From Thermomicrobium roseum DSM 5159 (GTDB lineage Bacteria; Chloroflexota; Chloroflexia; Thermomicrobiales; Thermomicrobiaceae), in the NCBI RefSeq assembly GCF_000021685.1, contig NC_011959.1, positions 1,939,007 to 2,003,006 on the forward strand: a DNA stretch of 64,000 bases. The letters are read 5' to 3'. A program made the position numbers and the translations under genes. The notes under the pieces were generated by a model. It was not told the DNA's origin and ran no database searches. It saw only the letters and a program-made list of their open reading frames with translations. Shown here piece after piece: positions 28,096 to 38,009 of this stretch (positions within the stretch are counted from its first letter, which is position 1; the number at the start of each line of letters is the position of its first letter).

Positions 28096-29154
28096 ATCGG
28101 CACGATGACGCGGTTTGCCTTGTCGTGCTCAATCGTCTTGCAAGTTTCTGGACCGCCCCGCCCGACCCCATTCAGAGCAGCGAGTGGCAAGCAGTTGTCC
28201 TGGCATGATGGTCCCCTCCTCGTCGTCCGGCTCTCTCGCTCTCGTCGGACTATGGTTCGGCCGGATTGCTGCCCTGAAGCCCCACAGCATGGGAGACCCG
28301 CAGCGCTGCACACCCGTGCGCCTGTCCATCACCGTGGGGCGTCTCCACGAAGTGCACCGGTTCACTCCGCCCGTCCTGCAAGCGCATCTTCTCGCTGGTC
28401 AAAACGCTTGCACCACCTCTACCCCCTCATGGTCGCTCCCCGCTGACACACAGTCAGCTCATGTACCGCGTAGGATGGAGAGTGAGCCTGGCTGCAGCGC
28501 CTCGAGACTGGTCGGGATCTACGCGATCTTCCTCCGGTGCAGCACCGGTGGAGCGTCCCGATGCAGTGCCAGCCGCACCCCTGCCTCTTCTGGCGCTGGC
28601 TGCACCGCCCGCGGGAAGCGCCCCGAGGCGCGCATTGAGCTGTGCAGTCGTGCCCCCGAACCGTGGCAAAGGCCTGCTCCTTCAACTCCTGGTCAACACT
28701 GGGGACGAGCGCTCCCTACCGCATTTGGGTAATTACCAAGGTGTGCGTCGAGTCGATCACCATTATCCCGCTCCCGTGCCAGGCGAGGACCTCCGTTGTC
28801 CCAGGGTGCGCAGGGGTGTGATGCCCATGCAATCCGTGAGCGAGGAGACATGAGGCGCAATGCGGACGAGACCGCGACTGCAACGGTAAACTGCGGTCTT
28901 GCGGGCAGGCTGAACGCGAGCGGGGAACGGCAGGGAGCCTCGTAGGGGGATGTTCCGGCAGTGGATATTGGTAGACGCACCGCACGCGTGGAGAAATGGA
29001 GCGACCCCTTCAGGATCGCTGGGCAAGGTCGTAAGACAATGCTGGATGCCCGGTTCGCGCGCGATGGTCCAGCGGCTGCTCGTCCATGATGGGGAGGTCG
29101 CAGCGAGTGCTACTCCGGTGGCTCCTCTGGGACGAGGGCTGCTGGGGCCGTGGG
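28096..29154. other. Gene-free stretch of about 1.06 kb, possibly decayed mobile DNA
   Basis: No convincing gene lies between the uronate dehydrogenase-like gene and the ABC permease. All six frames are broken or have the Arg/Pro/Ser-rich composition of non-coding GC-rich DNA. On the minus strand near 28716-28800 a short stretch reads GIMVIDSTHTLV, vaguely like the first Asp motif of DDE transposases, but it ends within a few codons and has no partner motifs. No terminal inverted repeats were seen. It is best read as non-coding sequence or the remains of an old insertion. Confidence 0.35.
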
Positions 29155-29994
29155 CTACACCGCTCGGCGACGCCGCGGGTTGGCGAACTCGTCAAGCCCG
29201 GCCGAAATGGCGAAGAGGCTGACGAAAATCGCGATGATGATCACGATGGGTGGCAAAAACCACCACCACATTCCATGCAGCAGGGCAGCGTAATAGCTGA
29301 CCCAATAGATCGTCATCCCCAGCGTGTTCGCCTCCATCGGACCGAGTCCGATGACCTCCAGGCCGATGGAGGCGAGAATGGCGGAGGCCACGGCCCCGAC
29401 GAAGGTGGCCATGAGATACGGAAGCAGGTTAGGAAGGACCTCGAAGAAGAGGATCTGCGAGTGGCTGGCCCCGGACAAGCGGGCAACTTGGACCCAGGCC
29501 CGCTCACGCAGCGTGAGGACCTGAGAACGGATCGTTCGTGCCGGCCAGAGCCACGCGAGCGAGGCAACGACGAGAGCCATCTGGGAAATCGAGAGATTTG
29601 CCCGAACTGAGACGGCAACCAGGATCAGGACGAGTAGCGGCGGGATCGTGAGCCCCACATCGACGATGCCGCGGACGATACTATCGATGATCCCACCGAA
29701 GTAGCCTGAGAGGAGGGCAAGGATCGTGCCCACGATGACACCGAGCAGGCCAGCGAGAACCCCTATGTAGAGGGTGAGGGGGGTTCCGACGATCATCACT
29801 GCCAAGATATCGCGGCCTTGACGGTCGGTTCCTAAAGGATGCTCCCAAGAGGGGCCCTGGTTCGGCATGGAGGAAAGAGGAGCGGCCATGGATGTATCCC
29901 AAACGAGACGGCCGATGCCGGCGAAGGCGAGGACGATGCCGAGCAAGATGAGACCGACCAAGAGGCTCGGATTACGACGGAGGTATGCCCACAT
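29155..29994 (-). CDS. ABC transporter permease, DppC/OppC type
   Basis: A 279-residue inner-membrane permease of the peptide/oligosaccharide ABC family. It starts MWAYLRRNPSLLVGLILLG with one helix. The family motif GPSWEHPLGTDRQGRDIL follows, then five or so further helices and the EAA loop region AWVQVARLSGASHSQILFFE, which contacts the ATPase. Start ATG has GGAGG directly upstream. It lies 10 bases after the DppB-type permease. It should form the channel together with that protein, energised by the two ATPases at 33-35 kb. Confidence 0.93.
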   Translation of the reverse strand: MWAYLRRNPSLLVGLILLGIVLAFAGIGRLVWDTSMAAPLSSMPNQGPSWEHPLGTDRQGRDILAVMIVGTPLTLYIGVLAGLLGVIVGTILALLSGYFGGIIDSIVRGIVDVGLTIPPLLVLILVAVSVRANLSISQMALVVASLAWLWPARTIRSQVLTLRERAWVQVARLSGASHSQILFFEVLPNLLPYLMATFVGAVASAILASIGLEVIGLGPMEANTLGMTIYWVSYYAALLHGMWWWFLPPIVIIIAIFVSLFAISAGLDEFANPRRRRAV

Positions 29995-30004
29995 AAGACC
30001 TCCT

Positions 30005-31009
30005 TTACCGCGCCTGATAGGTGATACGGGGGTCGATCAGAGGATAAAGAAGATCGAGGATAAAGGTGGCGAACGTAACTCCGAGAACAACTGTGAACAC
30101 GATGCCCTGAATCATAAAGTAGTCGAATGTGCGGATCGAGTGGTAAAGAGTGGTTCCAATGCCAGGATAAGAGAAGACGACTTCAACCAACAGTGCACCG
30201 GAGAGGATTTGGCCGAGGGCCAGTCCCAGAGCAGTCGTCTGGGGAAGAAGCGCATTGCGAATCACATAGTGATAGAAGAGGGTTCGGTCACGCAGACCGA
30301 TCGCCTCAGCGAAAGTCATGAAGTCCTCCCCTTCGACGGTGACAGTCATGGCTCGCATGCCGAGTGCCCAGAAACCGAGGGAAGCCAGGAGGATGGAAGC
30401 AGCCGGGAGGATGGAATGTCGGAGGACGTCGAGCGCGAAGCTGAGCGAGAAACTCGGGAAAGTGCCTGGTGTATAACCACCGAACAGAGGCAGCAGCTTG
30501 AGGCGGAAGGCGAAGAGATAGAGGAGAAGAAGGCCAAGGAGGAAGTACGGAACCGCAGAGAGAGTGAGGAGAGGGGGGAACAGATACTGGACGAAACGGG
30601 GACTCCTGGGCCAACCCAGGAGTGCACCAAGAATAGTGCCCACCACGAACGCAAGTATGGTCGTGGTGGCGAGCAAACCGATCGTCCAGGGAAGCGATTC
30701 GGCCAGGACATCACTGACACGACGTGGATAATGAGCGATCGAATACCCGAGGTCGAGTCGGAAAACGTCACCGAGGTAGGTTAGGTACTGCTGCCACAGC
30801 GGCTTGTCTAAACCAAATTTACGGTTGTATTCTTGGACCATTTCGTCTATGCCGGTATGGACATACCCCCCGGCACCCGCTTGCTCCATGAGTTTCTGGC
30901 GAATAGGATCGCGACCTCCCAGGCGGGGGAGGAAGAAGTTCAGCGTGGCCGCCACCCACACGACCAAGAACAGGAGTAGGAACCGGCGCATCACGTATTG
31001 GAGGCGCAT
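30005..31009 (-). CDS. ABC transporter permease, DppB/OppB type
   Basis: A 334-residue inner-membrane permease. It starts MRLQYVMRRFLLLFLVVWV and has about six helices. Typical features are FFLPRLGGRDPIRQKLME after the first helix, KPLWQQYLTYLGDVFRLDLG, and the EAA loop DFMTFAEAIGLRDRTLFYHY. A longer frame beginning with TTG at 31051 exists, but the ATG at 31009 matches the family N-terminus. It is separated from the upstream binding-protein gene by about 105 bases containing a strong hairpin, and from the next permease by 10 bases. Confidence 0.92.
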   Translation of the reverse strand: MRLQYVMRRFLLLFLVVWVAATLNFFLPRLGGRDPIRQKLMEQAGAGGYVHTGIDEMVQEYNRKFGLDKPLWQQYLTYLGDVFRLDLGYSIAHYPRRVSDVLAESLPWTIGLLATTTILAFVVGTILGALLGWPRSPRFVQYLFPPLLTLSAVPYFLLGLLLLYLFAFRLKLLPLFGGYTPGTFPSFSLSFALDVLRHSILPAASILLASLGFWALGMRAMTVTVEGEDFMTFAEAIGLRDRTLFYHYVIRNALLPQTTALGLALGQILSGALLVEVVFSYPGIGTTLYHSIRTFDYFMIQGIVFTVVLGVTFATFILDLLYPLIDPRITYQAR

Positions 31010-31059
31010 GGTTGTCCAGCCTTGTGACCAGCTCCGTACCTCAGAAAACAATTGGACAC

Positions 31060-31101
31060 CGCGCTGGGCAGCAAGCCGCGCAGCTGCTCGTCCTCAGCGC
31101 G
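31060..31101 (-). promoter_or_regulatory. Stem-loop between binding-protein and permease genes
   Basis: An outer stem CGCGCT/AGCGCG encloses a second imperfect pairing of GAGCAGC with GCTTGCT. No T run follows, so it is not a normal terminator. Such hairpins between binding-protein and permease genes often stabilise the upstream message or reduce read-through, so that more binding protein than permease is made. That role is inferred. Confidence 0.35.
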
Positions 31102-31114
31102 ATGCGAAATCGTC

Positions 31115-32959
31115 TCATTGTGTCGGCTCGAGTTCGTTGAGAATGAGCTGGAACGTCAGGTGCCAGAAAGCGCCATTGACATACGGATTGTCGCGCGTGG
31201 GCCAGTTTTGCCAGTAGGTCGTATTCATCGGAATGCGATGGAACCACTTCTGGATCGGAATGTCCGGCAACTCAGGCAACCAGATCTCCATGGCCCGCCG
31301 CCACTGGTCCATAATTTTGTCGCGTTGCTCCGGTGGTGTGACAGCCATTTCGTCGACGATCTTGTCGAACTGGGAATTCTTCCACCGTGAAAAGTTCACC
31401 TGATGGCCGCCCGGGACAGCCTCGGTCACCGACTGGTACAGGCGCAGGGTGAAGTACGGATCGAGCCCGATGCTGCCTCCGTGCCCGAAGAGCGAGGCAT
31501 TGTAATCCCCTTTCCCGAAGCGGTCAAAGAAGTCCGGCGGCATGGCGTACGAAGAACGCACTCCTTGGCGACGCAGCATTTCGGCAATCACCGGGCCGAT
31601 ATCAGCCATGACGGCAAAGCTCTCTATCGGTACCTCAAGGACCTTGCCATCCTTCTCCCAAAAGCCCTCGGCGTTCTTGCGCCACCCCTTGCCCTCGAGG
31701 AGCTGATTTCCCTTCTGAGGATTGAACTCATTGGTCGGATACTGCTGCAGCAGATCACGGACAGCGTCGAAGAATGGAAGAAGACCAGTGTAGTGTGGCA
31801 GCGGAAGCTCGGTCGGCTCCCCCGCCCCACCCAGCGCAACCTCGATCAACGTCTTGCGATCGATGAAGTAGCTGAGTGCCCAGCGGACATCCTTATCGTT
31901 GTATGGCGCACGCTCGCAGTTGACATACAGCGAAGTCGGCCACCAATCTTCGTAGCCATAGGGAGGATCCTTGTAGGTGTGGGTGATCACTTTCGGATTC
32001 TGCTGGAGCACGGTCTTCATCGTGAGCGGCCGGAGGTCGAGGGAGCAGTCGACCTCGTTGGCGATGATCTGCTGCGCGACCTGCTCCTCGAGCGTGAATG
32101 GAAGGTAGACGACCCGCTGGACGCGTGGCTTCGCCTTGACGAGCCCAGCGCGCACTGCCCACCACTCGTCGTCACGCAGGTCGATGACCTTCTGCTCCGG
32201 CGAAGAGAAAACGACCCGCCACGGACTGGTGGTGACTGGCCAGCCGCGCTCGGGGTCGAACGCGGTAAAGGTGGTCCAATCTTGATTCTCATAGATATGC
32301 TTCGGGACGATGTAGACGCCGATGTCGAACTTGTAGGTCATAAAGTAGAAGAAGCGCGGAGCGGGTACCTTGAACTTCACCCGCACGAGCGTGTCGCTCT
32401 CGGCCACCGCCTCCTGAACGAACTGCTGAACGTCGACGCCCCATCGTACCTTGGTTCCAAGATCACGAAGACTATTGAGCGTGAAGGCGACATCGTGAGC
32501 GGTGAAGGGTTTGCCATCGCTCCATGTGATGCCAGAGCGCGTCTTGATGGTGAGTTCCTTAAAATCGCCGCTATACTGCCAGTCCTCGGCCAACCAGGGG
32601 TACCACTTGTCGGCGAACGCCGAGTAATACGCGAGCGGCTCGTAGAGGATGCCAAGCCCATTCTGGTGATTGGCGCCAATAGCGTAGCCGTTCCAGAGTT
32701 CCCAGTCGACGTGCCGTCCCTCTTGTCCGCCCCAGCGGAGGATCAGGGTGCGGTTGCGTGGTTTGGCAGGTATCTGGCCGGGGATCGGAGTAGGACCAGG
32801 GACGGTTGGCGTCACCGCGGCAACCGGGGTCTGACCCGGTGCCGGGGTGGGGGCACGGGGAGCGCGACACGCGGCAAGCAGAGCCGAGACTCCAGCGACA
32901 CCAACGAGGCGACCGAGAAAGGCGCGGCGAGACGTCCGCTGCGTCAATGGGTTATCCAT
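31115..32959 (-). CDS. ABC transporter substrate-binding lipoprotein, family 5
   Basis: A 614-residue extracellular solute-binding protein of the DppA/OppA family, which includes oligosaccharide as well as peptide binders. The N-terminus has a twin-arginine motif (TSRRAFLGRLVGVAGVSAL) and a lipobox, LLAAC, so export is probably by Tat with lipid anchoring. A Pro/Thr-rich linker follows. Family-5 features include SDGKPFTAHDVAFTLNSLRD and DVRWALSYFIDRKTLIEVAL. The ATG chosen follows a GAGGAGGAGGA ribosome site; the frame opens 15 codons earlier. Divergent from the ATPase pair across 163 bases. The surrounding sugar-acid genes suggest a uronate-containing ligand. Confidence 0.92.
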   Translation of the reverse strand: MDNPLTQRTSRRAFLGRLVGVAGVSALLAACRAPRAPTPAPGQTPVAAVTPTVPGPTPIPGQIPAKPRNRTLILRWGGQEGRHVDWELWNGYAIGANHQNGLGILYEPLAYYSAFADKWYPWLAEDWQYSGDFKELTIKTRSGITWSDGKPFTAHDVAFTLNSLRDLGTKVRWGVDVQQFVQEAVAESDTLVRVKFKVPAPRFFYFMTYKFDIGVYIVPKHIYENQDWTTFTAFDPERGWPVTTSPWRVVFSSPEQKVIDLRDDEWWAVRAGLVKAKPRVQRVVYLPFTLEEQVAQQIIANEVDCSLDLRPLTMKTVLQQNPKVITHTYKDPPYGYEDWWPTSLYVNCERAPYNDKDVRWALSYFIDRKTLIEVALGGAGEPTELPLPHYTGLLPFFDAVRDLLQQYPTNEFNPQKGNQLLEGKGWRKNAEGFWEKDGKVLEVPIESFAVMADIGPVIAEMLRRQGVRSSYAMPPDFFDRFGKGDYNASLFGHGGSIGLDPYFTLRLYQSVTEAVPGGHQVNFSRWKNSQFDKIVDEMAVTPPEQRDKIMDQWRRAMEIWLPELPDIPIQKWFHRIPMNTTYWQNWPTRDNPYVNGAFWHLTFQLILNELEPTQ

Positions 32960-33025
32960 CGCGGTCCTCCTCCTCGAAGCATCCGACCGCTCGTCGCCAG
33001 ACACTAGAGGGCGGAGAAAACGAGC

Positions 33026-33055
33026 TTGTCATTGCCTACAGCACATTGGTACCCT
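33026..33055 (+). promoter_or_regulatory. Possible promoter of the ABC ATPase genes
   Basis: TTGTCA, an 18-base spacer and TACCCT lie in the relatively AT-rich divergent gap, about 70 bases ahead of the first ATPase gene. The -35 is good and the -10 poor, so this is a weak prediction. Confidence 0.25.
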
Positions 33056-33122
33056 CATAGCAAGTCTAGCTGACAAGGTGACAAGCGTCAAGGTGAAGCG
33101 AGCAGCAAGGAACGGTGACGCG

Positions 33123-34090
<968 letters not shown>

Positions 34091-34094
<4 letters not shown>

Positions 34095-35134
34095 GCTTGC
34101 TCGAAGCTCGCCGTGTGCGGAAGGTCTTTGGCGGTGGACTCTGGCATCGTAGTCAGGTGGTCGCGCTCGAGGACTTCTCGATCGCCTTCGATGAGGCTTC
34201 CCCGAGTTTTATCGCGGTTGTGGGGGAGAGTGGCTCAGGGAAGACGACACTTGCTCGTCTGCTCCTCGGTCTGCTGCAGCCGACGAGCGGTGATGTCTGC
34301 TACCGAGGTACCTCTTTGCGCTTGCTGCATCGCCAAGGCCGTCGTCGCTTCCTCCAAGAGGTGCAGGCTGTCTTCCAGGACCCCTATGAGGTCTATAATC
34401 CCTTTTATAAGGTCGACCATGTCCTCGAGCTGCCGATTCGAAACTTTCGCCTGGCGGGAGACCGTCGGATGGCGCGGGCGTTGATGGAGCAGGCGCTCGT
34501 CGAGGTCGGGTTGCGAGTGGAGGAGACATTAGGGCGTTATCCGCATCAGCTGTCGGGCGGCCAGCGGCAGCGACTCATGATTGCGCGAGCCTTGCTCTTG
34601 CGCCCGAAGGTGCTGATCGCGGATGAGCCGGTTTCCATGGTCGACGCCTCGCTCCGTGCGACCATCCTCGGGAGTCTCTTGAGTCTGCACCGAGAGCATG
34701 GCGTCTCGGTCCTCTATATCACTCATGACCTGACGACAGCATATCAGGTGAGTCATGATATCGTCGTGCTCTACCGCGGGGTAGTGGTCGAAGCCGGGCG
34801 AGTCGAATCGGTCGTTCGTGAACCAGCCCATCCGTACACGCGCCTACTGGTCGGCTCCATTCCGCTTCCCCGTCCAGATCGGCCATGGCTGGGTGAGCGG
34901 GCACTCGGCCAGCCAGCGGGCCTCAGGCCAGTCGGCCCGCGTTTCTGTAAGTTCGTTGATCGGTGCCCCTTTGCTCTGCCGATCTGCCAAGAGGAGTCCC
35001 CGCCGCTCTTCCAGCTCAGCCCGGATCGCGCCGTGGCGTGCTTCCTCTATAGGGAGCAGCCGGTCGTTACGAACGATGACCTCACCGTAGTCTTGCGCAA
35101 CCGCGCAGGAACAGGCGCAGAAGCGCCGAACTGA
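34091..35134 (+). CDS. ABC transporter ATP-binding protein, DppF type
   Basis: A 347-residue ATPase, partner of the DppD-type protein. Walker A is AVVGESGSGKTTLARLLLG, the Q-loop region VQAVFQDPYEVYNPFYKV, the signature LSGGQRQRLMIARAL and Walker B VLIADEPVSMVDASL, with the switch His in YITHDLTTAYQ. The C-terminal extension has CKFVDRCPFALPIC, typical of Dpp/Opp ATPases. The chosen ATG overlaps the preceding stop and gives the normal family start, MSLLEARRVRKVFGGG. It converges with the next enolase-superfamily gene 13 bases on. Confidence 0.94.
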
Positions 35135-35147
35135 GTGCGACGATCGC

Positions 35148-36320
35148 TCACACGGGTTCACCGAAGAAGGTCGTTCCCGGCTTGGCGTGGGCGCGCGCAA
35201 CCTCCTCATTGAGCGTGAGGCCGTGGCCTGGTGCGTCGCTGAGGGTGATGAACCCGTTGCGAATGACCGGTCGCTCGAGGACGATTTCATCCCACCATGG
35301 CACATCGAGCGCGTGAAATTCCAACACGAGGAAGTTGGAGATCGCTGCACAGAGGTGCGCTGCGGCCACCGTGCCGATCGGGCTGCAGACGTTGTGCGGA
35401 GCCACGAGCATCCCATAGAGGTCCGCCCATGCTGCGACTGTGCGCGCCTCGAGGAGGCCACCCATCTTCGGGATGTCGGGAGCCACAATGCTACAGGCCT
35501 GTCGCTCGATGAGCTCGCGGAATCCCTGCAGCCGGTAGTGGTTCTCGCCGGTACAGATCGGGATGCGCGTGCTGCGGGCCACGGTCACCAACGCATCGAC
35601 ATTGTCTGGCGGGATCGGATCTTCCAGCCAGAGCGGATCGTACGGCTCCAAGGCATGCGCAAGCTGGATCACGTCCGGGACAGCGTACTTCCAATGGCAG
35701 TCGAGGGCAAGCATGATATCAGGCCCGATCGTCTCGCGCACTGCGGCGACCACCTGCTGGAGGTAGCGGCGCTCGGCGCTGCCGACTGTTCGATTGTATG
35801 GCTCGTACCAGGAACGGCGAGGATCGGCATCGTCGGAGATGTCGCGGGTATAGGGGTTCGGTGCATCGAGGTCGAACTTGATGGCAGTAAAACCCTGCTC
35901 TACTGCCTGCTTCGCGCGACGAGCCCAACTCTCCGGAGTGGGTTCTTCCCCAGCATGGAGATCAGCATAGACGCGAATTTGTGAACGGAACCGACCTCCA
36001 AAAAGGGTCGAAAGCGGAGTGTTCAATGCTCGTGCTACCAGATCCCAAAGGGCTATTTCGATGCCACTGATCGCCGTAACGGTCGCTCCGGCTTGTGCGC
36101 CGGCTCCAGAGAGTCCGCGCTGCATTTTAAAAAGTAGTTTCGATACATCGAACGGATTTTCTCCGACGATCAGGCGCTTGGCTGCATCGATGAGTTCCAC
36201 AACCCCAGTTCCCCAATATGCCTCACCGAGCCCGCTCAATCCCTCGTCGGTCTCGACACGAACCAGAATCCAGTCGAAATTACCGGCAATAACAGCAGTT
36301 TTTATGTCTACGATACGCAT
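35148..36320 (-). CDS. Mandelate racemase/muconate lactonizing enzyme family protein (enolase superfamily), copy 2
   Basis: A 390-residue enolase-superfamily enzyme, probably an aldonate or aldarate dehydratase. It opens MRIVDIKTAVIAGNFDWILV, closely resembling copy 1. The KxK position reads AIKFDLD, the metal ligands are in LALDCHWKY (Asp), LWLEDPIPPDN (Glu) and ICTGENHY (Glu), IVAPDIPKMGGL (Asp) follows, and the catalytic His is in VAPHNVCSPIG. All expected active-site acids are present. It is divergent from the mannonate-dehydratase-like gene across about 88 bases, which probably holds both promoters. Substrate not determinable. Confidence 0.9.
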   Translation of the reverse strand: MRIVDIKTAVIAGNFDWILVRVETDEGLSGLGEAYWGTGVVELIDAAKRLIVGENPFDVSKLLFKMQRGLSGAGAQAGATVTAISGIEIALWDLVARALNTPLSTLFGGRFRSQIRVYADLHAGEEPTPESWARRAKQAVEQGFTAIKFDLDAPNPYTRDISDDADPRRSWYEPYNRTVGSAERRYLQQVVAAVRETIGPDIMLALDCHWKYAVPDVIQLAHALEPYDPLWLEDPIPPDNVDALVTVARSTRIPICTGENHYRLQGFRELIERQACSIVAPDIPKMGGLLEARTVAAWADLYGMLVAPHNVCSPIGTVAAAHLCAAISNFLVLEFHALDVPWWDEIVLERPVIRNGFITLSDAPGHGLTLNEEVARAHAKPGTTFFGEPV

Positions 36321-36408
36321 CTCTGGACTCCTTTCATATGGTTGATGGCCTCAATATGAGATAGTAACATTGTCAAATGAGCAGGCACAATCGGCGAGGG
36401 GAGCAGCC

Positions 36409-37671
36409 ATGGGGTTCAATGCTGCAGGCGGAAATCTCTGGACCTCACCGCCGTGGGAGCCTCTCGGCGAGCCAGTAGTGCGTATCCGCGAAGTGCGAGC
36501 GATCTGCACTGCTCCCGAAGGGATACGGCTTGTCGTCGTCAAAGTGGAGACCACGGAGCCAGGCCTCTACGGCCTCGGTTGCGCAACGTTCACCCAGCGA
36601 CCACTCGCGGTAGTGGCCGCTGTGGAACGGTATCTCAAGCCGTTTCTCATTGGAAGGAGTGTCGACGATATTGAGGATATCTGGCAAGCAGCATACCTCA
36701 GCTCGTACTGGCGCAATAGCCCGGTGCTCCACAACGCGCTTTCCGGCGTGGACATGGCATTGTGGGACATCAAGGGAAAACGAGCAGGAATGCCGCTCTA
36801 TCAGCTCCTCGGCGGTCGGTGTCGCGTTGCCCTTCCCCTTTACGCGCACGCTGCTGGACGCGACTTCCAAGAGGTAGAGGAGCAGGTCCGCGAGTTCGCA
36901 ACACGTGGATATCGCTTTATAAGATGTCAAGTGGCAGTTCCTGGGCGGTCGACGTACGGCGTGAAAGGGGATCTCAGTGAGCGTCGTGATTGGGACCCCC
37001 GAGCGTACTGTCGCATCATTCCGCGACTTTTCGATTATCTCCGCTCTCGTGTGGGCGAAGAAGTTGAGCTTCTCCATGATGTCCATGAGCGCGTGCCACC
37101 GATTGACGCGATCCAACTTGCCAAAGCTTTAGAGCCGTATCGGCTGTTCTTCCTCGAGGATCCTGTTTCTCCGGAGGATGCTGAGTATTTACGGCTCCTT
37201 CGCAGTCAGTGTGCCACCCCGATCGCGCTTGGTGAACTCTTCGTCAACCCAGCAGAGTACGTGCCGCTGGTGCGCGAGCGCCTTCTCGATTTCATTCGCG
37301 TCCATCTCTCCGCAATCGGTGGCTTGACGCCTGCGCGAAAACTTGCCGCCCTTTGTGAATTTTTTGGTGTGCGCACTGCATTCCACGGACCGGGTGATGT
37401 ATCGCCAGTTGGGCATGCAGCGAACTTGCATCTCGGATTGGCCATTCCCAACTTTGGGATCCAGGAGCAACATGAGTTCACGGAGACAGCCCGCGAGGTT
37501 TTTCCTGGGACGCCGGAAATCCGCGATGGTATGCTATGGCCGAATGATCGACCGGGGCTCGGTGTCGATCTGAATGAGCAGTTAGCTGCGAAATACTCGT
37601 TCCCAGATCATGTCTTGGAGGGCAGTTGGCCACCATTACGGGGAGTCGACGGTACCGTATTACGCCCTTAA
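36409..37671 (+). CDS. D-mannonate dehydratase ManD/RspA-like enolase-superfamily protein, copy 3
   Basis: A 420-residue protein of the ManD/RspA subgroup, distinct from the other three enolase-superfamily proteins here. Characteristic segments are ALSGVDMALWDIKGKRAGMP, YRFIRCQVAVPG (Arg-x-Gln in the position used by ManD), LLHDVHERVPPIDAIQLAKA (metal Asp with His), RLFFLEDPVSPEDAEYLRLL (Glu), IALGELFVNPAEY (Glu), RTAFHGPGDVSPVGHA (His) and IPNFGIQEQHEFTE. Members dehydrate D-mannonate or D-gluconate to 2-keto-3-deoxygluconate, or have very low activity. The ATG at 36409 has AGGGGAG upstream; a TTG 13 codons earlier is less likely. Confidence 0.9.
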   Translation: MGFNAAGGNLWTSPPWEPLGEPVVRIREVRAICTAPEGIRLVVVKVETTEPGLYGLGCATFTQRPLAVVAAVERYLKPFLIGRSVDDIEDIWQAAYLSSYWRNSPVLHNALSGVDMALWDIKGKRAGMPLYQLLGGRCRVALPLYAHAAGRDFQEVEEQVREFATRGYRFIRCQVAVPGRSTYGVKGDLSERRDWDPRAYCRIIPRLFDYLRSRVGEEVELLHDVHERVPPIDAIQLAKALEPYRLFFLEDPVSPEDAEYLRLLRSQCATPIALGELFVNPAEYVPLVRERLLDFIRVHLSAIGGLTPARKLAALCEFFGVRTAFHGPGDVSPVGHAANLHLGLAIPNFGIQEQHEFTETAREVFPGTPEIRDGMLWPNDRPGLGVDLNEQLAAKYSFPDHVLEGSWPPLRGVDGTVLRP

Positions 37672-37811
37672 ACACGCATTCGATGCGCACCTGAGTGTTG
37701 AGGTGCTCAGTGAAAGGATGCCAAGATACTACTCTCGAGAAGATTCTGATGAGAAAGGGTACAGTCAATGACTGAAGTATCCAGCTGATGTGTCTGATTA
37801 TGGGAGATAAA

Positions 37812-37967
37812 ATGGCCACACCACTTTCTTCACTCATGGCGCAGGAAAGGTCCGAGTGGATGCAGCAATGCATTGTGGATAACCTCTGGGGCTTGCGTGA
37901 ACGATGGACCTCTCCCTCCACTCATTCGGCAGGAAAATCGTTCGGAGTATCAGCGGGCAGGCTTTAG
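37812..37967 (+). CDS. Possible small protein (51 residues)
   Basis: A short open frame starting MATPLSSLMAQERSEWMQQC. Its ATG has GGGAG at good spacing, and it sits in the 338-base gap between two convergent enolase-superfamily genes. It has no recognisable domain, signal or membrane segment. The gap is AT-richer than its surroundings. It may be a genuine small gene, the remains of a larger one, or chance. The rest of the gap holds only a weak inverted repeat near 37686-37712. Confidence 0.3.
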   Translation: MATPLSSLMAQERSEWMQQCIVDNLWGLRERWTSPSTHSAGKSFGVSAGRL

Positions 37968-38009
37968 CGTCTTTTTGTTGCCCAAGCTCTCCCCATATGA
38001 GGCGTCTCG

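Noticed and set aside
28716..28985. Transposase gene on the minus strand
   Set aside because: Only one weak motif (VIDST), frame ends at once, and no inverted repeats or second and third catalytic acids were found.
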